Below are positions 41,769 to 49,225 of a stretch of DNA of 64,000 nt, piece by piece. The number at the start of each line of letters is the position of its first letter. The stretch's first letter is position 1. Below the pieces are notes generated by a model. The model worked only from the letters and a program-made list of their open reading frames with translations. It was not told where the DNA came from and ran no database searches. The DNA is from Exiguobacterium sp. s124 (GTDB taxonomy: Bacteria > Bacillota > Bacilli > Exiguobacteriales > Exiguobacteriaceae), in NCBI RefSeq assembly GCF_018617485.1, contig NZ_JACSKH010000001.1, positions 434,001 to 498,000 of the forward strand, in the 5' to 3' direction. A program made the translations under genes and the position numbers.

Positions 41769-42878
41769 ATGTTGAAGACCGTAAAGGAGCTTCTCATCAC
41801 GCTTTATTTGCATATTGTCGGAGTGGTGGGGAGATTATCCAAACAACGTTCCATAAAGAATCAAACGGTGTGTATTGTGACATATGGGGACAACGTTTGG
41901 CCGATTATTGAACAGCTGGCCATCGAGAAACAACAGCGCATCTATTGTTTTTATGATTCATCGAAGGCACAACTGTCATCTCGGCCAATTCATCCATACA
42001 TCATCTACAAACCATTAACGTTATACAATAAATTGTTTAGCATCCCCTACTTTGTCTCTGTATCTTCTCATTGTATTTTAGACAATTATGTGGCTGAACT
42101 ATCTGAACTACCTGTACGAGATGGAACGAAAAGATTTCAAGTATGGCACGCAGCCGGTGCCATGAAAGCTTTTGGATTGACGGCTGCTCAAAATAAGGTA
42201 AGGGGCGACAAGGCCAACGCGCGTTTCCGAAAAGTTTATAAAAACTACGGTCATTTCATCGTTCCTGGAATGAAGTGTGCAGAACAATTTTCAAAAGCTC
42301 ATGATTTACCGATCGAACGATTCTTGCCATTGGGGATGCCCCGAACAGACAGTTGGGTTCGTTCCTACACAAAAACGAAAGAGCGTCTCATCGTTTTCGC
42401 CCCCACCTATCGTGAAAACGAAGACTATGACGTCATGCCTTACGTCAAACAATTGCATGAACGATTCACGAAGCAAGGGTATCAGTTTCTTGTGAAGTTG
42501 CATCCGGCGGTGGAAGTGACAAATGAACTAGAGGGAATACAGTTCATTGATTCAAAAGAATCAATTATGCCTTATCTCATGAAAGCGGAATGGGTGATTA
42601 CCGACTATTCCTCGATTCCGTTTGAGTCATGTCTGTTTGATACGAAATTGGCTCTGTTTGTTCCCGATTTAGAGGAATATGCGATGGTGCCTGGTCTAGT
42701 CGATCACTACATGACTTTAATCGATGCACCGATTGTGGGGACGGTGGAAGAGTTAGTCACGTGTATCGTCCAAAATCAGCATGGTAATGAAAAATGGGCT
42801 GACGAGTGGTACGATTTAACGCCAGGATACGCGACAAATCGAATTGTTCAATATTTTTATGAAGAAGACGAACATTGA
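41769..42878 (+). CDS. tagB: Teichoic acid glycerophosphate primase
   Basis: 369 residues. TagB/TarB adds the first glycerol phosphate to the ManNAc-GlcNAc-lipid linkage unit. It has the short N-terminal part and hydrophobic start (LITLYLHIVGVVG) typical of TagB, then FQVWHAAGAMKAFG with the catalytic His, GMPRTDSW, IVFAPTYREN and ITDYSSIPFESCLF. The HAAGA form of the His motif separates TagB from the polymerases' HGTP. Last gene of the transferase group. Confidence 0.9.
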   Translation: MLKTVKELLITLYLHIVGVVGRLSKQRSIKNQTVCIVTYGDNVWPIIEQLAIEKQQRIYCFYDSSKAQLSSRPIHPYIIYKPLTLYNKLFSIPYFVSVSSHCILDNYVAELSELPVRDGTKRFQVWHAAGAMKAFGLTAAQNKVRGDKANARFRKVYKNYGHFIVPGMKCAEQFSKAHDLPIERFLPLGMPRTDSWVRSYTKTKERLIVFAPTYRENEDYDVMPYVKQLHERFTKQGYQFLVKLHPAVEVTNELEGIQFIDSKESIMPYLMKAEWVITDYSSIPFESCLFDTKLALFVPDLEEYAMVPGLVDHYMTLIDAPIVGTVEELVTCIVQNQHGNEKWADEWYDLTPGYATNRIVQYFYEEDEH

Positions 42879-42904
42879 CCTATAGGAACATGTTCGTTTT
42901 TTTG
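42868..42904 (+). terminator. Terminator of tagB
   Basis: ACGAACAT / ATGTTCGT then a T run; the left arm is inside the last codons of tagB. Confidence 0.85.
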
Positions 42905-43066
42905 ATTTGAACTTTAATATTAAATCCAAAAAACATTTACAGAAAATGATTGTTTCTCAGTCCATTGTCCTATATTTTAAAGAAGAGAGGTTTTTTCCAA
43001 GTACATACTCTCGCTTACATGTTGTCCTGTCATTGAATTAGGGGAAATTCGAAAGGGGAAAAGTAA

Positions 43067-44959
43067 ATGTTTTCATCAAAATCAGAACGTTTATTTACAG
43101 GGATGATTGCTGCGGCATTGGCCGTTTCAGCAGTGACTCCGGTGGTTTCTGTAGAAGCCAAGCAAAGTGAGAAGGTTACATATCAAGCGAAGAAGCAAGA
43201 AACGATTGAAATTTTAGCACCAACTTCGCCACTCGTTTTCAAACAAGGGGAAAAGTTGAAGGGGAAAGACCGTATCCTTAATGTGAAAATTGATGGCAAA
43301 GTCAAGAAACAGCCAGTCCGTTGGTCGAATCTGACGACGTCTACAATCGGTGAATTTACAGCTACGGCAACATATTCTCATAAGGGACAAACAGTCACGT
43401 TGGATGTTCCTTACACAGTAGAAGGCTATGAGTTGGCGATTATGCACACGAATGACACGCACGCCTCACTTGATAATGCGCCAAAACGTGCAACTGCGGT
43501 CAATCAACTTCGTGAAGAAAATGCAAATCGTCTGTTGATTGACGCAGGAGACGTATTCTCGGGTTCACTCTACTTTAACAAGTTTAAAGGACAAGCAGAC
43601 CTCACATTAATGAACTATATGCAATACGACTTGATGGTTCCCGGCAACCATGAATTTGATCTTGGAACAGAAGCAGGGCACCCTGAATTCGCAGAATTCA
43701 TTCAAAATGCTGAATTCCCGTTTGTCAGTTCGAATGTTGATTACAGTGGTGATCAATACTTGAACGCGCTCTATTCTGAGGATTTGACTCATAAACCTGT
43801 CGATGGAAAATTGTATGAAGGTGTTATCAAGACGATCGACGGGAAAAAAGTAGGATTCTTCGGTTTGACGACTGAAGATACTGCAAATATCGCGAGTCCG
43901 GGTCCGATTCAATTCCAGCACTACATCGATGAGGCAGAAAAAGCCGTCAAATCATTCAAACAACGTGGTGTCGATCAAATCGTAGCGGTATCACACTTAG
44001 GTTTTGATGATAACCCGGCTGTTGATAATGATTTGGAATTGGCAAAACGCGTAGAGGGCATCGATGTCATTATCGGTGGACACTCGCACTCACGTTTAAA
44101 TGAACCAGTCGTTGTGGCTGATGGCGCCGAGCCAACGGTAATCGTCCAAGCATACCAATACGGCGACTTCTTAGGAACATTAGATGTTGTGTTTGATCAA
44201 AATGGTAAGATTGTTTCACATCAAGGGAAATTGATTGATGTGAAAACGTACGCTGCTGACCCAACTGCAGTCAGTTTATTGGCTCCATTCGCACAAGAAA
44301 TCGAAAGCATCCGTAATGCTGAAATCGGAGCAGAGGCAACTGCAGCATTTGATAACCCACGTGATGCAGGTGATGTCACGAAACCGAGCGTCCGTAAAAA
44401 CGAGACAGCTTTAGGGAACTTGATTACAGATGGTATGCTCGATCGTGCGAAACAAATGGACGGTGAAGTCGTTGCTGCGATTCAAAACGCAGGCGGTATC
44501 CGTGCACCTATCAATGCTGGTCCGATTACTACTGGTGAAGTGTTAACGACACTTCCATTCGGTAACACGTTAGCTGTGATGACACTCGATGGCTCTGAAC
44601 TATTGTCAGCGCTTGAGCGTAGTGTCAGCGTTTATCCGATTGAAAGTGGCGGATTCTTGCACATGTCAGGTATGAAAGTTGAGTTCGATAGCTCGAAACC
44701 TGCTAACAGCCGTATCGTCAAAGCCCAAGTTCTTAAGGACGGGCAGTATGTGGATGTCGTGCCGACTGAAACGTACAAAATTGCGACGAACTACTTCGCA
44801 GCTAAAGGTGGAGACAACTACCTTGAGTTCAAAAAAGCGTATGAAGAAGGTCGTGTCAATGATCTAGGAATCATTGACTGGGAAATCATGCGTGATTACT
44901 TGGTTAAACTTCAAACGGTTACACCTTCAGTAGAAGGCCGTATTCTTGATGTAAAATAA
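43067..44959 (+). CDS. Secreted 5'-nucleotidase/UshA-family phosphoesterase
   Basis: 630 residues with a signal peptide ending near VSVEAKQ. A ~95-residue Ig-like beta domain (residues ~45-125) precedes the metallophosphatase domain, whose metal motifs are intact: MHTNDTHA near 127, DAGDVFSG near 160, VPGNHEFD near 190 and GGHSHSR near 340. The C-terminal 5'-nucleotidase domain (NAGGIRAPI, FGNTLAVMTLDG) gives substrate binding. It releases phosphate from extracellular nucleotides. No LPXTG or membrane tail is seen, so it is either free or bound by the N-terminal domain. Monocistronic. Confidence 0.93.
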   Translation: MFSSKSERLFTGMIAAALAVSAVTPVVSVEAKQSEKVTYQAKKQETIEILAPTSPLVFKQGEKLKGKDRILNVKIDGKVKKQPVRWSNLTTSTIGEFTATATYSHKGQTVTLDVPYTVEGYELAIMHTNDTHASLDNAPKRATAVNQLREENANRLLIDAGDVFSGSLYFNKFKGQADLTLMNYMQYDLMVPGNHEFDLGTEAGHPEFAEFIQNAEFPFVSSNVDYSGDQYLNALYSEDLTHKPVDGKLYEGVIKTIDGKKVGFFGLTTEDTANIASPGPIQFQHYIDEAEKAVKSFKQRGVDQIVAVSHLGFDDNPAVDNDLELAKRVEGIDVIIGGHSHSRLNEPVVVADGAEPTVIVQAYQYGDFLGTLDVVFDQNGKIVSHQGKLIDVKTYAADPTAVSLLAPFAQEIESIRNAEIGAEATAAFDNPRDAGDVTKPSVRKNETALGNLITDGMLDRAKQMDGEVVAAIQNAGGIRAPINAGPITTGEVLTTLPFGNTLAVMTLDGSELLSALERSVSVYPIESGGFLHMSGMKVEFDSSKPANSRIVKAQVLKDGQYVDVVPTETYKIATNYFAAKGGDNYLEFKKAYEEGRVNDLGIIDWEIMRDYLVKLQTVTPSVEGRILDVK

Positions 44960-44971
44960 TATAAGACCTAA

Positions 44972-45010
44972 GAGAACCTGAGGGTAGTTAAACCAGGTTC
45001 TCTTATTCTT
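44972..45010 (+). terminator. Terminator of the nucleotidase gene
   Basis: AAGAGAACCTG / CAGGTTCTCTT with a T-rich tail. Confidence 0.88.
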
Positions 45011-45027
45011 TTATGGGTGGGTTAAAC

Positions 45028-45531
45028 ATGAAACGAATCGTGGCGGATGGTACGTATCGATGGGTCATCGTTCTTGGAGCGAAAGTGAACGGAACATCGC
45101 CCTCTAGATCACTTCAAAATCGAATTGACATAGCCACTGAGTATGCGAAAAGACATCCCCATGTAAAATTGATCGCAACTGGGGGGCAAGGCCCAGACGA
45201 AGGTATGGCAGAGGCACTTGTGATTGAACGGGAACTGATTGCGCGTGGCATTGAACCACACCGGATCCATGTCGAAGCGACCTCTACATCCACAATCGAG
45301 AACTTTCAGCATAGTCGACTGTTTTGGCAGGGCGAGACAGGGCTCACGATTGTGACGAATGATTTTCATGTCCCACGTGCCCGTCTGATAGCGAAGCTTT
45401 ATTTCCAACTCGAGAGTGATGCTTTGTATGCACCGACCCCATCACTAGCAAAAGGGCGGTACGTGATTCGGGAAGTGTTGGCCTATGTAAAGCTACTCGT
45501 GCGCTATCTGTTCAAGAAAGATAAAAACTAG
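45028..45531 (+). CDS. YdcF/SanA-like DUF218 protein
   Basis: 167 residues of the DUF218 Rossmann-like fold. Markers: WVIVLGAKVNG near the start, LIATGGQGPDEGMAEA near 55, EATSTSTIENF near 90 and IVTNDFHVPRARLIA near 115. These proteins are tied to envelope integrity (SanA, ElyC) or bind S-adenosylmethionine (YdcF); which applies here is unclear. The usual N-terminal membrane helices are missing, so this version is soluble. ATG at 45028 is preceded by GGTGGG; ATG at 45013 has no such site. Convergent with the O-acetyltransferase gene. Confidence 0.85.
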   Translation: MKRIVADGTYRWVIVLGAKVNGTSPSRSLQNRIDIATEYAKRHPHVKLIATGGQGPDEGMAEALVIERELIARGIEPHRIHVEATSTSTIENFQHSRLFWQGETGLTIVTNDFHVPRARLIAKLYFQLESDALYAPTPSLAKGRYVIREVLAYVKLLVRYLFKKDKN

Positions 45532-45559
45532 GCTCTTGCGTCTGCAAGAGCCTAGTTTT
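45524..45559. terminator. Bidirectional terminator
   Basis: Perfect 16-bp stem AAAACTAGGCTCTTGC with a four-base loop; contains the stop codons of both convergent genes. Confidence 0.92.
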
Positions 45560-47372
45560 GTTGACAGCCGATTTCTTTGTTTAAGACATCACCGAACGCT
45601 TCAGCACCTTCCACATTCAAATGGACGCCGTCGCTTTCGAAATAAGATTCTTTTCCGATCGATTGTCCATGCCAATCGATGAGGGAGACGTTCTCATGAA
45701 GTTCGCTTGCCCGGGCGAGCTTCTCATTGACCTCGCTTTCCCATGGTCGTGGGACGCGGGTGTTAATCAAATAGATATGGTCCGCACGTTTGAACTGCTT
45801 GAGGAGCGTGTCGAGTTGTTCCATCTTGAACGCCCCGTTCGTACCGAGGTGAAGGAAGACGACATGACCTGGCGCATTATACGATGCATACTGAGATGCG
45901 ACAGGAATGGCGTCGCGGACTTGGCGACCGATTTCAGCATCAATTTCCATGTTCGGAAACGCGTCTGCCAAATATTCATTCAACCCAAGCATGACCGAAT
46001 CGCCAATCGCGAGTGCCGGTGGACAACTCTGTTCCTCCGGCTTGTCGGTCGGTGGAGGCGTCACATCTGTGGCCGCTTCTTCCGACTCATTTGTTTCGGC
46101 TTCTTTCGGCACGTCAGGCGTCTCTTCTTTTGGCATCGGCACTTTCACGACCGGAATCTCATCTTGAACGGGTTTCGATTCAGAGAAGGCCAGGATGGTC
46201 AAATTACCGACGAGCACGAGCGAGAGTGCGGTCGCACAAGCCGTAGCCGCAAAACGTGCACTCGGGTGTGTCGGTGTCGAGACGAGCTGACGGAACGAGG
46301 CGATGAATCCGTTCCGACGAATCGGTGTCTCGATGAAGCGATACGACAACTCGGCAATCAACAGTGTGAGTGCGACCTGACCGACCGCAAGGAGCGGTGA
46401 AAATGTTCCGAGTCGTTCGAGTGGTGTCGTCAAGATGATGACCGGGTAGTGCCATAAGTAAATCCCATATGTCCGCGTACCAATCACACGAAGCCAAACG
46501 CTTCCAAATAGACGTGACCAAATCGTCGCCGGATGGGCGACCGCGGCAATCAAGATTGCGGATAAGAACGCGACGAGCAAGAAGCCGCCATAGTAGAGAA
46601 ATGCGTCATACGCGTTCACACGAGTGATGGCCCCGACAATCACGATGAGGGAAATCGCACCGGCCACGTTCAAAATATGTCGCCCGATGTTGGGGATGAC
46701 TTGCTTGAACGTATCCGGTCGCCAGCCGAATGCGAGCATGGCGCCCATGAGTAGGCCGAACAGGCGTGTATCCGTTCCGTAGTAGACGCGGCTCGGGTCT
46801 GCTTCAGGTACATAGCGGAACGCCATCCATGTCGCCGAGACGAGTAAGAGTGCAGCGACCAATTGAAGCAACCGTTTCCGGAAGGCGAGACCGACGAGTA
46901 GAATGAGCGGCCAGACCGCGTAAAACTGTTCCTCGATCGAGAGAGACCATAAGTTTTGAAGTGGTGACGGTTTCCCGAAGCTCTCGAAATACGATACTTC
47001 ATGGAAGATGTACCACCAGTTGTTCACATAAGCGAGCGCGGCGAGTGAGTCTTGCCGTACCGTATCGAGCAAGGAGCGGTCAAAGAGCGTGACGTATGTC
47101 ATCACGAGTGACAACATCAAGATGAGCGCCGGTAGCAATCGACGGAAACGGGCGATGTAGAATTTTTTCAAGTCGATCGTGCCCGTCTTCGTCCACTCGC
47201 GAATGAGGATACCGGTAATCAAATAGCCGGACAGGACGAAGAAGACATCGACACCGAGGAATCCCCCGGATATGTAAGGTACGTTTAAATGATATAAAAT
47301 CACAGCCAACACGGCGAACGTGCGTAAGCCGTCTAAGCCAGGCATATACGTTGTATGTTTGAGTGGTTGCAT
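45552..47372 (-). CDS. oatA: OatA-like peptidoglycan/surface O-acetyltransferase
   Basis: 606 residues. The N-terminal ~370 residues are an acyltransferase-3 membrane domain with about eleven helices, starting MPGLDGLRTFAVLAVILYHL (catalytic His) and FLGVDVFFVLSGYLITG. An acidic Pro/Glu/Thr linker follows (about 410-455). The C-terminal extracellular SGNH domain has GDSVMLG near 465 (Ser), GTNG near 520 (Asn) and SDGVHLN near 585 (Asp-His). It carries acetyl groups across the membrane and transfers them to MurNAc, giving lysozyme resistance, or to another wall polymer. Confidence 0.92.
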   Translation of the reverse strand: MQPLKHTTYMPGLDGLRTFAVLAVILYHLNVPYISGGFLGVDVFFVLSGYLITGILIREWTKTGTIDLKKFYIARFRRLLPALILMLSLVMTYVTLFDRSLLDTVRQDSLAALAYVNNWWYIFHEVSYFESFGKPSPLQNLWSLSIEEQFYAVWPLILLVGLAFRKRLLQLVAALLLVSATWMAFRYVPEADPSRVYYGTDTRLFGLLMGAMLAFGWRPDTFKQVIPNIGRHILNVAGAISLIVIVGAITRVNAYDAFLYYGGFLLVAFLSAILIAAVAHPATIWSRLFGSVWLRVIGTRTYGIYLWHYPVIILTTPLERLGTFSPLLAVGQVALTLLIAELSYRFIETPIRRNGFIASFRQLVSTPTHPSARFAATACATALSLVLVGNLTILAFSESKPVQDEIPVVKVPMPKEETPDVPKEAETNESEEAATDVTPPPTDKPEEQSCPPALAIGDSVMLGLNEYLADAFPNMEIDAEIGRQVRDAIPVASQYASYNAPGHVVFLHLGTNGAFKMEQLDTLLKQFKRADHIYLINTRVPRPWESEVNEKLARASELHENVSLIDWHGQSIGKESYFESDGVHLNVEGAEAFGDVLNKEIGCQQN

Positions 47373-47498
47373 GCCCCCACTTCCTTTCTAGTCAAAGCGG
47401 ACATTTCCCTTTTTTTAGAATCCATTCTTCAGTATAACGAGTGGGGGAAAAGGAGTGGTTTCAAAAGATTTACAATCAACTCTGATTAAAAAGTCCAC

Positions 47499-47520
47499 AA
47501 AAAAAGGGACGCGAGGTCCC
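47499..47520 (-). terminator. Terminator of the chrA operon
   Basis: Minus strand GGGAC-CTCGC-GTCCC followed by seven T. Confidence 0.88.
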
Positions 47521-47527
47521 ATTGTGA

Positions 47528-48712
47528 TTACATCATCTTAATGAACATTCCACCGATGACACCAGCGATGACGAGTGCCCAAGGTGGTAATTTCCAGTAA
47601 GCGATCATGACGAACAAGAAAGCGGCGAAGACGAAATCAACCGCGCCATTAACGGTACTCGTAAAGATTGGGCTGTAGAATGCCGCAATCAAAATACCGA
47701 CGACCGCCGCGTTCACGCCGATTAACGCTCCAGCGACTTTCGGATTGTGACGAAGTGCATCCCAAAACGGGAGTGCCCCGAGAATGAGCAAGAACGCCGG
47801 CAAGAAAATAGCGACCGTCGCCAAGATCCCGCCCGGAATGCCGTTGATGACTGTCCCGAGATAGGATGCGAACGTGAACAAAGGTCCCGGAACGGCCTGT
47901 GCGGCACCGTATCCTGCGAGGAACGCTTCTTCGCTCAAGAAACCTGCAGGAACGAGCTCACGTTCGAGGAGTGGCAAGACGACGTGTCCGCCACCGAAGA
48001 CGAGTGCACCAGCACGATAAAAACTATCAAATAGAGCGATTGTCTGGTTTTCAAACGTTTCTCGTAAAATTGGCAAGATGACGAGAAGTGCTCCGAATAC
48101 TGACAATAAGACGGCACCGAGACGTTTTGAAATCGGGAACGTGCTCGATTTCGCATCGAGACGATCTGGCTTGAACAATAAGAACCCAGCGACAGCAGCG
48201 ACGAGGATGACGAGTACTTGGCTAAATGTCGTCTGCCAAAGCAATACGCCAGCGAGTGCGAAGAAGGCAATCGTTTTTGTCTTCGTATCAGGTGTGAGCT
48301 TACTTGCCATGCCTAAAATCGCATGGGCTACGATGGCGACGGCAACGACTTTCAAGCCATATAACCACCCGGCATCGGATACATCGAGACCAGATAGTAC
48401 CAAAGCGAATAGCATAAGCGCGACGACCGACGGGGTCGTGAATCCAATGAACGAGGTGATCCCACCTAGTATCCCGCCACGGACGATGCCGATGCCGATC
48501 CCGACTTGCGAACTCGCGGGGCCGGGCAAGAATTGACATAAGGCGACGAGGTCGGCGTATGCCTTCTCGTCCATCCATTTACGCCGTCTCACATATTCCT
48601 CATGGAAATAGCCGAGGTGGGCGACGGGTCCACCGAACGATGTCAGGCCGAGCCGGGTTGAAACGAATAAAATCTCTAGTAACGTCTTGAACGTCACACG
48701 TTGTGTCGTCAT
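47528..48712 (-). CDS. chrA: Chromate transporter, CHR family
   Basis: 394 residues containing two homologous CHR halves: FGGPVAHLGYFHEEY with LCQFLPGPASSQVG in the first, and FGGGHVVLPLLERELV with AAQAVPGPLFTFASYLG in the second. ChrA expels chromate, usually by proton-driven antiport; some members carry other oxyanions. About ten membrane helices. ATG at 48712 has AAGGAGTG before it, and that site is formed by the last codons of padR. Second gene of a padR-chrA operon with a palindromic operator upstream. Confidence 0.93.
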   Translation of the reverse strand: MTTQRVTFKTLLEILFVSTRLGLTSFGGPVAHLGYFHEEYVRRRKWMDEKAYADLVALCQFLPGPASSQVGIGIGIVRGGILGGITSFIGFTTPSVVALMLFALVLSGLDVSDAGWLYGLKVVAVAIVAHAILGMASKLTPDTKTKTIAFFALAGVLLWQTTFSQVLVILVAAVAGFLLFKPDRLDAKSSTFPISKRLGAVLLSVFGALLVILPILRETFENQTIALFDSFYRAGALVFGGGHVVLPLLERELVPAGFLSEEAFLAGYGAAQAVPGPLFTFASYLGTVINGIPGGILATVAIFLPAFLLILGALPFWDALRHNPKVAGALIGVNAAVVGILIAAFYSPIFTSTVNGAVDFVFAAFLFVMIAYWKLPPWALVIAGVIGGMFIKMM

Positions 48713-48716
48713 GTCT

Positions 48717-49025
48717 TCACTCCTTAATTTCTTTGAATAACTCATAAGCTTTTTGACGGGCTTCTTGTAAAACCGAGAGCCCTTTTTCGGTCGTCACGTA
48801 ATTTTTTCGGACGTGTCCATCGACCGTCTCATTTTCACGGACGAGGAGACCATCCTTCTCCATGCCATGTAAAATCGGATAGAGCGTACCAGCGCTGATC
48901 TCATAACCGTGCTCCCGAAGTTCATCGACCATCCATGCCCCGTATACCGGATGTTCAGCGGCATGATGCAAAATATGAATGTGGATGAATCCGAGGAACA
49001 GCTTCCGTAGGACGCGGTCTTCCAT
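48717..49025 (-). CDS. PadR-family transcriptional regulator
   Basis: 102 residues with a PadR winged helix: ILHHAAEHPVYGAWMVDELREHG, SAGTLYPILHGMEKDGLL, then a C-terminal dimerisation helix. It lies directly before chrA, four bases apart, so it most likely represses the operon. ATG at 49025 sits nine bases after AAGGAG; an in-frame TTG at 49034 touches that site. A ChrB-type or ArsR-type regulator would be more usual for chromate genes, so the inducing signal is open. Confidence 0.9.
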   Translation of the reverse strand: MEDRVLRKLFLGFIHIHILHHAAEHPVYGAWMVDELREHGYEISAGTLYPILHGMEKDGLLVRENETVDGHVRKNYVTTEKGLSVLQEARQKAYELFKEIKE

Positions 49026-49044
49026 ACGTGTCAACTCCTTGTTA

Positions 49045-49068
49045 TCGAAATTCGATATCGATTTTCGA
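49045..49068 (-). promoter_or_regulatory. PadR operator palindrome
   Basis: TCGAAATTCGAT and ATCGATTTTCGA form a 24-bp inverted repeat with one mismatched pair, 20 bases before the padR start. Its position and length fit autoregulation of padR-chrA. Confidence 0.75.
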
Positions 49069-49225
49069 AATCAGTCTAACAAACGAGTAAAAAGGAAACA
49101 AGCTATCTGTCTGCAGTTTACAAAACTTTATAATAAGCAGAAGGGAATGAGTTCGGAAAAAATAGGGAATCTATCACAAATGAGGTAAACTAGGTATTGA
49201 GTTTATTTGCTGAGGAGGAAGTGAC

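Noticed and set aside
45907-46400. Several plus-strand frames opposite the O-acetyltransferase
   Set aside because: They are shadows of codon bias in the real gene, with no ribosome sites.
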